Assembly (NCBI RefSeq): GCF_029227915.1
Contig: NC_079879.1
Coordinates: forward strand, 20,724,501 to 20,788,500
Direction of reading: 5' to 3'
Origin: Hydractinia symbiolongicarpus
Lineage: Eukaryota > Cnidaria > Hydrozoa > Anthoathecata > Hydractiniidae
DNA length: 64,000 nucleotides
Made by a program: the position numbers and the translations under genes
The notes under the pieces: generated by a model
Database searches by the model: none
What the model saw: only the letters and a program-made list of their open reading frames with translations
What the model was told of the DNA's origin: nothing
Shown: one piece after another, positions 1 to 9,565 of the stretch
Numbering within the stretch: position 1 is the first letter of the stretch
Layout of the letters: each line of letters begins with the position of its first letter

Positions 1-209
1 GCACGTAGATCTACGGATCTATGGTATGCTTAATTTCAGGGATTCCTTAGCCCTGAAAAATTTTTGCTTTGCCTGCCCAAGTCATAACATTTAGACAAGC
101 TAGTGTCAATCCATTTTATATCGATACATCGATACATGCATTTAGTAATAATTTTTACATTCAAATTGACAATACATTTCAGTCAAAAAGTAACATATTT
201 CTTTTATGT
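1..209 (+). repeat. 209-bp direct repeat, upstream copy
   Basis: This segment recurs essentially base for base at 1860-2068. Identity stops abruptly at 209: this copy continues into the leader of the precursor gene (gaagcaatattcg), the other into unrelated sequence. It therefore forms the 5' flank of the first precursor gene and may hold its promoter. No clear TATA box is visible in it. Confidence 0.9.
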
Positions 210-274
210 GAAGCAATATTCGTAAAGTTTATATATTTTTCTAGCAACATAAATTTCTTTTTTAACAAATATAG

Positions 275-1381
275 ATGAGGTTCTTACAGTTATTGATGTT
301 GTTTGGGCTTGTAGCTGTTCTATTAGCAGGTATGTGCTGACATAAAATTCAATAAATTTTCCTCTGTTCGTATACCAGGTACTTTCGTATTGGCTGTAAG
401 TATAACAATAAACCATGTTTGCTCTGCTGGGAAGGACCGGATTACAGGTCCTGAAAAACTCGAAAAGAATAGGTTTAGGATTTTAGGATTTTTTATTTAT
501 AGCGAAAAGCGAGGATGATAACAAGAATGAACTAGATGTTGTGGACGAAGATGCAGACGACAAGAGCCCTGAAAAAGGTAAAATTACCGCTGTTAGTTTT
601 GAACAGGCTTTTGCCGTCTTTGTCCTATTCAGTCTCTGGAAAATAAAGGTTAAGGCTAACCTAAAGTTGGAATCCCAGTATTTCTTAGTTTAATATTTGT
701 AAAATAACGTTTTATTTTATCATAAATATTATTACGTGAAAAATACTTATGAATTGCAGGAAAGACCTAAGCTTTGAAGAATAAAATATTTAAAAGCAGA
801 CTCTGAAAGTGGCATACTACCTAGGAAAACTATAACACAATAACATAGAGAAATTATAAAAGAAACTGATGAACTGTACGTACGTATGTAAGTGGCATAC
901 TACTTAGGAAAACTATAACAAAATAACATAGAAAACACATAAATACATTGATGAACTGTACATTTGGTTATTGTTTCTTTTATAGCTGAGGACACTGATA
1001 GTGATGATGATAACAATAATAATGATAATGATGATGATGATGATGAGGATGATGCGGATGAAGATGATGAAAAGGGACAAGATGTTATGAAGAGAGACGA
1101 AGATGAAGAGGACGAACCCAAAAATGCTAAAGGTAACAATACTAATAAAATAATTTTTTGGAATACTAATTTTGCTTACTTTTAATTCTTCTACCCTAAA
1201 TTTAGATCCCTTGTGGTTTGGTCGACGACGCCGCAGCTACTACCGTCGACGATCCTACTACCGTCGACGATCGTACTACCGTCGACGCACGCCAAAACGT
1301 CGACGAACGCCTAAACGTCGCCGTTCTTACTACCGTCGCCGTTCCTACTATCGTCGTCGATTTGGCTTTAAAAAGCTCTAA
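275..1381 (+). CDS. Secreted acidic-propiece / Arg-rich-tail precursor (arminin-like architecture), copy 1
   Basis: Four exons by GT-AG sites: 275-329, 503-577, 986-1132 and 1206-1381, all introns phase 1, giving 150 aa. Exon 1 encodes a hydrophobic signal peptide (MRFLQLLMLFGLVAVLLA). Exons 2 and 3 encode a strongly acidic propiece with Asp runs. Exon 4 encodes DPLWFG followed by RRRR, then SYYRRR and TPKRRR repeats (seven 6-aa units), ending FGFKKL. By hand count exons 2+3 carry about -30 and the tail about +28. There are no cysteines. Layout (signal peptide, anionic middle, cationic C-terminus) matches Hydra arminin precursors, but I cannot claim sequence homology. A secreted antimicrobial is the leading inference; a Tyr-crosslinked structural protein or peptide hormone are alternatives. 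The exon structure is supported by the paralogue at 12515-13523. Confidence 0.75.
809..962 (+). repeat. 83-bp tandem duplication inside intron 2
   Basis: A block starting gtggcatactac occurs at 809-891 and again from 892, with small differences, just before the exon 3 acceptor. The paralogous intron at 13.07 kb has only one copy, so the duplication postdates the gene duplication or was lost there. Confidence 0.85.
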
Positions 1382-1859
1382 ACATTAAGTACAATGTATA
1401 TGCAGATATAATTTGTATGAGAAAACCAGTTTTAAAAAAGCTTGTCAATTTTTCTAAATGCCCACTCTAAATTTTTAACATTTCTCCAATCTTTGAAATG
1501 GAAAAGTGGCGGATTTAACGCTAGGGATGCAATATGCAACTTAACTTTAAGAACAGTACATTCAATCAATTTATAAAAAAAATCTTGTTGATATTGAGCT
1601 AAGTTTTTAAATTGCACTACGTTGCACAGAAACGTACCTCAACGGTCGTTAAAAGAGTGTTTTTCAAAACTGCTTATTAACTCACCACCATTGACAACTT
1701 TTATCAGTCAAAGCCTTGCGGTGCTTACTACATAGCGATGCAAAAATAACACACTTGATTTTACTCTGTTAAACGTGAAGAACAAGTTGAAACGACCATT
1801 TTCAGGGTCATCAGTGGTTTTTACTGAATTACCTAGCTTACGGATTGCTTGCATGCTGA

Positions 1860-2068
1860 GCACGTAGATCTACGGATCTATGGTATGCTTAATTTCAGGG
1901 ATTCCTTAGCCCTGAAAAATTTTTGCTTTGCCTGCCCAAGTCATAACATTTAGACAAGCTAGTGTCAATCCATTTTATATCGATACATCGATACATGCAT
2001 TTAGTAATAATTTTTACATTCAAATTGACAATACATTTCAGTCAAAAAGTAACATATTTCTTTTATGT
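1860..2068 (+). repeat. 209-bp direct repeat, downstream copy without the gene
   Basis: Same segment as 1-209, offset 1859 bp. Here it is followed by sequence unrelated to the precursor gene, so the flank has been duplicated without the coding exons. This suggests a larger tandem array extending left of the window, or an unequal exchange with a breakpoint at 209/2068. Confidence 0.9.
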
Positions 2069-2373
2069 TTGCGAGGTGGTTTTTACTGGTTACTAATAGT
2101 GGAATATTCTTTGTTGAGTATTCTAATGGTTGTATGCTTCTGCGGAAGAGAAGAGGACTTAAAGGGGGCTTATTTTGTTTGAAGTTCACATTTGGCGACA
2201 TTTTCGACAAAACGAGCACGTATTGGGATCTATACATGAAATCTGTGCGTAGGCAAAAGGTTAAGTTCTGCAAACTTCCCATTTTTTTGTTTGACGTATC
2301 TCAAGTCTTCAATTCCAGTCTTCTATTTCTTCATCTGCTGTTTAAACGTTACAGTGGAATGCTGCTACAATAA
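2065..2373 (+). CDS. Unrecognised 102-aa open frame
   Basis: An open frame starts exactly at the end of the 209-bp repeat. It encodes a basic, fairly hydrophobic 102-aa sequence starting MFARWFLLV, with RKRRGLKGG near residue 28. I recognise no domain, and there is no clean signal peptide or splice context. It is listed because it begins where a precursor paralogue would be expected, but it may be chance. Confidence 0.15.
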   Translation: MFARWFLLVTNSGIFFVEYSNGCMLLRKRRGLKGGLFCLKFTFGDIFDKTSTYWDLYMKSVRRQKVKFCKLPIFLFDVSQVFNSSLLFLHLLFKRYSGMLLQ

Positions 2374-2375
2374 AA

Positions 2376-3599
2376 AAGGGGAGTGAAATTCAAGCATATA
2401 GATTTCAGAGCTTGTTTCGGAATGTTGATAGGAGTCTTTAAATAATTTTCAGCGTTCTTTCCTACGTTTCTTGAAATTCTGTTGCTTTTTATAATAGTTT
2501 ACAACCATTGCTTTTTTATAGGAAGAGCAGTGATGAAAAAACTATTGTTTTTGAAAATAAAGTCTGCAAACATTGTAGGTATTGCAGCAGTGTGTGTAAG
2601 GCTAAAAAATGCCATAAAATTAAGCATAATTCTCTGTAAGCAACAATATTAAATTTGTTAGTGTAATCTGTATTTTTTAGCTCTTTATAAATTCGCTATT
2701 GTGGATTTTAATGGTGGTAGTGATCGTAAATCTGGTTACGCCAAGTTACGCATATGCGCATAATTTGTATACCTCATAATTTAGCCTAAGACGACACTGC
2801 TTATCAAACAAACTTAGCGTTACTACTTATCACAAAAGTTGAGAAGGACAACAAATACAAAAGGATAAATCTAACTAAAATTATTTATTATACTGTACTT
2901 TAATATAAAATTCTGTCCTTTAATACTACTTCACAGTCTCTTCTTTCGCGCTGTAAGCAACCGCTCTCGTGGCGCCCATGTAACATACTTGTCTGGGGAA
3001 GTGTGGTCTTTATAAATTTTCCTAAAATTTGCGATATTCTATTTATATTTGTTAGAAGGTATTATCTTGTCGACGTACTTTTGATAATCGTAAACATGAG
3101 CAATTCTTATTAATAGGTTAATATAAGTTTTTATTTAAAGATTAATTTCTTAATTTTTTATAGATTTCTAAATCACAAGATCTACTAAAATACATAGTAT
3201 AATAAGAAATAGAACTCACAACTAGGTAATTATACATTTTCCTAACAACATTTTGCATAGTTGTATGAGGTGAAAAAAGTAGGTATATTTAAAAAAATAT
3301 TTTATTATAATTGTTTAGACCTAATACAAGTTCTCGTCCCAATGAATTTATTCAAACTACCCTTTGGTTTATTGTGGTACTTATAAGTAACATTTTGTTA
3401 GATCTTTGTGATACTTAAAACTTCGGCTTCTACTTTTAACACCTACTGCACGACGCTTATTAAGTACAATCCTCCTGTAGCTATATATCTTGGTGTGCCC
3501 TGCAGCTTTTTTTGAATAACTTTTTGTCCCTGTAATTTCGCAAAGAAAAAAATATTGATGAGTAAGGAATCAGTCATTGTCTTCATTTTGTGATTACAG
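2376..3599. other. Intergenic, no gene seen
   Basis: AT-rich sequence without a credible coding frame. About 3165-3290 (agatttctaaatc...) resembles 32182-32330, so it contains part of a dispersed repeat. Confidence 0.5.
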
Positions 3600-3967
3600 T
3601 AATGCTTCGAATAAACGCCCACCTTCTATTAAACGCCCCCCCCCCTCGAATAGACGCCCCCCATTTTCAGTCATTTATTGAATAAACGCCCCCTCTAATA
3701 GACGCCCCCCTCTAATAGACGCCCTCTCTCATAAGGGGGCGTTTATTCGAGGCGATAGTAAAAGTATAATAAAAAATGAATAACTGTTATTGTTTTGCTC
3801 ATTTAATTAATGGTGTTATTATAATATAGAAATTTCATAAACACAACTATACATCGGTAAAATAAGGAAATTTTCTATAAACACCTTTTTTCCTAAATCT
3901 TAGGTTTAAGGTTGGAAATTTAGTTTTTCGCTTTTCAAGTTCATTCTCTAAAACCTGTGAATATCTT

Positions 3968-4316
3968 TTATTTTCTGTTGTGAAGATAAACTTTTGCCAG
4001 TACAACAAGTCCAATTTCACGATGCCGTTTACCAGTTGTTTTTGCTTTTATTTCATTCCCTGGATCTTGATTAATGAAATGATAGCAAACTTGAAATCTC
4101 AATTGGTATGTGTCCCACTTGGATATCGTTTTTGTAAAAACCAACCGCATGTTTGTCACATTCTTTTGCATCTTTCCTTTCATCCACAGCCGCGTCAAGA
4201 ATTTCTCCTATCACAGCATCCCATACTTCCTTGTAAACATGGTGACCACGAATGATACATGAAACTTCAGTCTTATAACAAACTATAAACTCTTTCCATA
4301 GCATAACTCGGGACAT
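3968..4316 (-). pseudogene. Divergent HIRAN-like second ORF of the pogo-like element, frameshifted
   Basis: Two overlapping minus-strand frames (4071-4316, then 3968-4198 in another frame) join into one protein-like sequence. It contains RGHHVYKEVWDAVIGEIL, D-KHAVGFYKNDIQVGHIP and INQDPGNEI. The pattern (G-x-x-L, then D-x-x-A-V, then V-G-H-I-P) resembles the HIRAN domain found in Rad5/HLTF-type proteins, and I recall similar stand-alone proteins in cnidarian genomes. A frameshift near 4080-4090 breaks it. It is transcribed away from the transposase and lies inside the same TIRs. The domain name is from memory and inference. Confidence 0.45.
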
Positions 4317-4578
4317 GATTCACTTATATTTCTCTGCACTTTTCTGTGTTAACGAAAACAAACAAGAGTGAAATTTATTTTCAAATAAAAATGCTTTGAA
4401 TTTGTGTGCAGAAAATGTGCAAAATTAATTTCTGTGAACAGGTGTCGTAAAACTATTGTGTTGAAAAAGTTTCTTGAGGTCACTTGATGTGTGATGTGTT
4501 ACATGCTGATGAAAATAAAAAGCAGTGAGCAGTGAACAAACAAGTTTTATTGCATGTTTTGAAAATTTTCTTGTCAAG

Positions 4579-5966
4579 ATGGCTGAAAAAGTAAGTGATT
4601 TAGCATCCTCAAGAGGAAAAAACGGCGTCCTTATTACTATGGATTTCAAAAGACAGGTCTGTGAATATGCTGAAACAAACAGCAATAGAGCTGCTGCATC
4701 CCGTTTCAATGTTGAACCAAAGCGTGTGAGAGAATGGAAAAAAGATATTCAGCAAATTAACTCAACAAAATCAAACAGGCAATGTCTTGAAGGTGGAGGG
4801 AAAAAATGCATAGATGAAGAAGATAATTTAGTACATTGGGTGTATGATCAAAGGAGTAAAATATTGCACGTGAGTCGCAAAATGATTATGTGGAAGGCTA
4901 AAAGCATGTTTGATGAAAAAAACGATGACCCTGCCATCCAAGATTCTTTCGTTGCAAGCCGTGGATGATGTGAGAAATTTATGCGGAGGCATGGATTCTC
5001 TCTACGCAGAAAAACGACGACAGCTCAGAAAGATCCCTCCTATATGATTGATCGCATTGTGTCATATTTTTTGCATATACGTCGACTTTAAAAGCAGTAC
5101 AATTTTCCCGATTCTGCTATAATTGCTACGAATGAAACTCCTGTCTGGAATCACATGGTTTCAAATACAACAGTTGAAAAAACAGGATCGAAAGAGGTTC
5201 CCATGAAATCAACTGGACATGACAAGGTCCATGTGTCTGTATGTGTGGCAGCTAAAGCAGATGGAAGCCAATGGAAACCTTTCATTGTGTTTAAAGGAGC
5301 TAAAAAAGAAAGCAAAGCCCTCCATGAAGAATTTAAACGAAAATGTTCGGTCGCAAGTTCAGCCAACGGTTGGATGAATGAACAATTGACATGGTACCAG
5401 GCGCTGGTACCAGGAAATATTAGGTCAATTTTCGTTCCAAAAACGACTCCTACCTTGGGATTCTTTTGAAGCTCACTTAACGGATGAGGTTAGGAAAGCA
5501 TTAACAAATGGCAAAATTGAAACTGTCATTGTTCCAGGTGGATGTACCAAGTATATTCAAGCCCCCGATGTTTCCTGGAATAAGCCATTCAAAGGGAAGA
5601 TACAAGAATTTTATGACGATTGGCTTGCAAATGGAAAGCATGCTTATACCGAAGCTGGAAACATGAAACCTGTCCCTAGAAGATTAATTGTGGAATGGGT
5701 GATTAAATCATGGGAGAATATAACGAATGAAACATTGGCGAAATCAATGAAATTGTGTGGTTTAGCGTTGGCGATTGACGATCTCTTGTTTCAAACAAAG
5801 GAAAAAATGTGAAGCTGGTAGAGAATTACTGAAAAATCAAATGTTGAACTTCGCCGATAAGGATTTAGATAAAAATCCATTCGAGATAACAGAAGAAGAT
5901 GTGGCTGATGCTTCGCCTGGCTTCAATATTATTGACAAAGATGACAATGAACTAGATATATTGTAA
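4579..5966 (+). pseudogene. pogo/Tigger-like DDE transposase, disrupted
   Basis: The first frame (from MAEK at 4579 to 4968) holds a helix-turn-helix region (FKRQVCEYAE ... AAASRFNVEPKRVREWKK) typical of pogo/CENP-B-like DNA binding. Downstream pieces include GFSLRRKTT, HDKVHVSVCVAAKADG, FIVFKGAKK and DSFEAHLTDEVRKAL. Further on come VPGGCTKYIQAPDV, PVPRRLIVEWVIKSW and a C-terminal acidic tail with DASPGFNIID. These are familiar DDE_1 (pogo/POGK-like) segments. In-frame stops after 4965 and near 5090, and frame changes near 5455 and 5800, make it non-coding. Start chosen at the Met preceding the HTH. Confidence 0.85.
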
Positions 5967-6125
5967 AGTTGTTGTATCCTTAAAAACTGCAAAAAGAAGA
6001 AAGTGTAAAAAATTTAATAAACGCCCCCCTCTTTTAAACGCCCCCCCTAAAGTTTAATAAACGTCCCGGGCGTTTATTCGAAGCATTACTTTCTCGTAGT
6101 TCTCTTGTAACTTCAAAAATAATAA

Positions 6126-6268
6126 GTAGATATACAATAGGTAAACTTAGGTTATTGAGATTTATTAAGCCGAGGTGATTTATATTCAACGACGCGCAGC
6201 GGAGTTGAATATAATATCACCGAGGGTTAATAAATCCAATAACCTATGTTTACCTATTGTATATATGT
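6126..6268. repeat. Near-perfect palindrome (foldback MITE)
   Basis: The left arm, from gatatacaataggtaaac through ggttattgagatttatt to tatattcaac, is mirrored by the right arm ending gtttacctattgtatata. Arms are about 62 bp around a short GC-rich centre (gacgcgcagcgg). This would fold into one long hairpin, as foldback or MITE elements do. Confidence 0.85.
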
Positions 6269-6269
6269 T

Positions 6270-6730
6270 TTATTATATACCCAAAAGAGATTGTTATAAT
6301 TAATATTACTTATTTTGTTTTGTGTTTGTTTTGTTTTCGTTTCATTTTATAGTGTAGATCGGAACATTTTTTTGTGAAATCGACATGTTTTCGAAATGTT
6401 GTTCAAATCGACACGGTACAAAGAGACAAAAAGTTCATTTCTTTTTTTTTAATGTTGAAAGTTTTGATGTTTTTGTAAAAAGAATTTTCTCGACAAAAAA
6501 AGTTCCCCCCATTTCACATGTTTGAAAATCGACCAATCAGAAAACGGACCACTAAGAAACAACCAAACACAGTTAATTACGATAAAAATTAATGAGGCGG
6601 AAAGGATAAAATCAAAACATGCGTTTACGAATGTTTTGTCAAAACTATTGTTACGTCACAAGCATTGAATAATACGGGTGGAATACGATTATTTATTCAA
6701 TGGCTGTTTTTGCTTACGGGTATATAATAA
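6270..6730. mobile_element. MITE-like element with TTATTATATACCC ends
   Basis: TTATTATATACCC at 6270-6282 is exactly mirrored by GGGTATATAATAA at 6718-6730. The 461-bp interior has no coding frame. It directly abuts the palindrome on its left, so the two may be nested insertions or one composite element. Confidence 0.6.
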
Positions 6731-6965
6731 TAGTAAATATTTACATTGCTATATTACATTGTGTATTATATTATGCTCATTATGCTGATAGATGTTTAAA
6801 AACGGAAAAAAAGTGTAAAATCAAATGAATTTGACAACTTCCCTTATCTTTTGTACCTTCGGTTTCGACTGAAATCGTGACATATTTCTGGCTATGCAAA
6901 CAAAAGAGTCGCAGAAATGAACGCCATTATGAATATTTATATATTTTTTTGAAATAGGAAAGTTC

Positions 6966-9098
6966 CAGGGGCGTAGCCAGCGTCAGTCAGGCTCTGCGGT
7001 CGACTGACCTACTTTTTTCATTTCAACACGTCGTTTTTTCCACCGCCAACGCCAACACATGGATGGGCGCACCAATGGTGCATCCGGCACAAATCTTTTC
7101 CCGGGCGGCACACACAAGCTTCGCGCTTTGCACGTCGTTTTCGCAGGATATAACAGTATTCACTTTGTTTTGCAGGCTGAGGTGTTGAATTTCTACTTTG
7201 TTTCGCAGATAGTCTTTTTCGCAGGATTACCTGCGAAAATTATACCTATGTACGGTCTTGTGTCTTCCATTTATGGTCATTTTGGACGCATCCTATTGGC
7301 TAGTAAATTTCGCAGAGAGGTTAAAAATTCGTTCCATATATGGCTATGGAACATACACAAAAAGTCAAAAAACAAAACAAGAAAAAACAAGGCTAGCGAA
7401 GTTGTGAAGGTGAAGAAGGCATGATGTTGCTGTCAAGCGTGGGTCCGTATTAAGCTTTATAACTTGTATAGAGCTTCATGAAAATTCTCTATACTCGAAC
7501 CATCCAATTTTTGTATCTGTATGTAAATCTTCAGATTTGTTTTCCTGTGTAGAAAGCACTTTCAAGTTTTCAGTTAGCTAGCTATTCATCCTCTTCTGTA
7601 ACTCTGTGTAGACAGCAGATCTTGTAGCTATACAGAATAAAGCTATTCTTATAAGCCTTTATAACAGTTTATTTAAGAGAAATATTTTAACTTTTTATCC
7701 TGATTGTGGTCAGCTATGATTCAAGACGGTTTTAAATCAGAAGATTTTTCCTCATCTGCCTTCAAATAAAAATTTACAACCAGTATCTATTTTATTTTGC
7801 GATAATGACAAACATTCGGGCAATTTAAACCTATTATTTATTTATTTATTTCCGAATTTATATACAGGATGAGTATGTCAGTAAAAAATACTGTTATAAA
7901 TATACGTCCTAATCCCTTCAGTTTCTTTAAGTTTGAGTAAAGCTACGTTAGAGCGTTCTGTTCAATATTTTAAGCTAGGTTGTCATATGTTATGACAACA
8001 AAGCAAAAAAAAAAGAAAAAGGAAACGTGTGTATCATCTCGAAGTTGTTCCTTTTGCATTAACCAAAACGTTAGTTAATCAACGTGGTACTTCTAGCACT
8101 AATGACAAGACTTCTTCCATTTGTAAAAAGCAAATTTTTAACTTAAAATCTTTTTCGCCAAGGGGATTTCTAAATCTAAACCTATTAAACCTAAACAAGT
8201 TTTATCTGCAGAACCTTGGTAGATGCATTCTCTTCAGGTTTTCTTAACGGTATTGGGAAATATAATGTAGGCACTCACTACGACAAGCTCCACACCTCAG
8301 TGATCACGATTATTCTTCCCATTGTAACTTGCGAGAGGACGTCTTAAGGTTTATTCATTGTAGTGAAGGCTCTCAGGTTTGTCTTTTTCAAAGGTCATTT
8401 TAAAAACCTTATGAACTTTCTCTTGATATATATACAGAATTGATAAGGTCAATGTTATGACGATGCTGGCAATGTATCTGTTAAAATTGATAATTGTCAT
8501 GCTAACATTTTAAAGCAAAACAGATTAGCTTTATACATATCCTTGTTCTTCTCATTGCTTAAATTTAGTTGTCTGTAATTCATGCTTTGTACATTATTTC
8601 TGAAACATGATGAATCGAATCAAACGTAACATATTTTTACAAATTTTCCAAAAGTAGTTTAAAATTTTTACGCAAGAATGTTCCTTATTTAACTAATAAT
8701 CCCAACTATGCCCATAATTTTAATATTTGTAACACGATGTGTGGAACGTATTATTAACACGAGGGTTTTCAATGATTTGTATGAAGGCATTTTGTCCATG
8801 GTTCCATTTCATTATATTGAATTTTTTATTATATTTATGAAGAAAGAAGATTTTGATTTGGTTATTTTTCAATGACCTCCAATGACCTTTTTCGATCAAT
8901 TCAATCAATACTTAACGTTTATCGCGTAGTCACAGAACCGTTTTTGGCGTTTCAGTGCTTAAAGGGCGTAAAAAGGCGTTGGGGGGGGCTCACAACGCCC
9001 CCAAACCCCTAATTGCTTATTATCGCATCTGCGGTGCGATGTTGACCCTGCGGGTCAATGGTTCGACTAAGGTTAATTTTTTTCTGCCTACGCCCCTG
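6966..9098. mobile_element. hAT-like non-autonomous element
   Basis: The left end CAGGGGCGTAGCCAG and the right end CTGCCTACGCCCCTG form imperfect 15-bp inverted repeats of the type common in hAT transposons. The 2.1-kb interior has no transposase; a 121-codon frame at 7059-7424 matches nothing I know. The 8-bp flanks (gaaagttc / agttcata) share only agttc, so a clean target duplication is not visible. The ends are convincing; their pairing as one element is less certain. Confidence 0.6.
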
Positions 9099-9239
9099 AG
9101 TTCATATATTATGTAGGCAACACATTCGAAAGGCTGCATTTAAAGAAATTGGGTTAGACATTGGGTTAGACAAAATAAGTTAAATATATAGATAATTTAA
9201 TGTTTGAAATAATCTTCTAGCTAGTATCTAGTCTATGCC

Positions 9240-9565
9240 ATAAGTGTCCTAATTAACTATTTACCAGGAAGCGAGAATGTTTACCCAACATCTCTTTTGG
9301 AACCCAATAAGCATATAATTACTTCCTCACCAAGAAATTATTGTTTACTTACTAATTGTTAATAGTTCCTTTTATTCCTAGCTACAGTATTTAAGATGGC
9401 ACAATATGTATTGATTAAATATTAACCAGTAGGGAAGCAGGATTGGTTACTAAACGTCTCTTTGGGAACCAAAGAAGCATATAATTACTTCCTCACCAAC
9501 AGATATTTGTTAACTTACTAATTGTAAATAGTTTTCTTTGTTCTTATAATAATAGAGATGGGACG
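9240..9565 (+). repeat. Imperfect tandem duplication, unit about 170 bp
   Basis: Two adjacent blocks share ggaacc..aagcatataattacttcctcaccaa and ttacttactaattg(t)aaatagt, the first near 9290-9375 and the second near 9465-9540. There is no coding content. Confidence 0.75.

Larger units (their letters stand above)
210..1819 (+). repeat. Segmental duplication, copy 1 (pairs with 12450-13974)
   Basis: The whole precursor gene, with introns and about 440 bp of 3' flank, is duplicated at 12450-13974. Similarity begins at gaagcaatattcg and ends at cagtggtt. The exon 1 region is identical between copies. Introns and 3' flank carry scattered substitutions and indels, which marks a fairly recent gene duplication. 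Confidence 0.9.
3602..6086 (+). mobile_element. pogo/Tigger-like (Tc1/mariner superfamily) DNA transposon, decayed
   Basis: Terminal inverted repeats read ATGCTTCGAATAAACGCCC at both ends, each flanked by TA, the expected target duplication for this superfamily. The roughly 2.5-kb element contains a degenerate transposase on the plus strand (4579-5966) and a divergent HIRAN-like frame on the minus strand (3968-4316). The left end (3602-3750) and the last 80 bp carry iterated AAACGCCCCC motifs that may be subterminal transposase-binding sites. Frameshifts and stops show this copy is inactive. Confidence 0.88.

Noticed and set aside
900-1139. Minus-strand Ser-rich frame opposite the acidic exon (also 13073-13354)
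   Set aside because: Antisense of GAT/GAA runs; the plus-strand exon has splice sites and a paralogue supporting it.
1172-1381. Stand-alone Arg-rich 69-aa protein, possibly protamine-like
   Set aside because: Its start is in the intron; spliced exons with a signal peptide fit both copies better.
7059-7424. 121-aa frame inside the hAT-like shell
   Set aside because: Not a transposase and no recognisable domain; described within the element instead.
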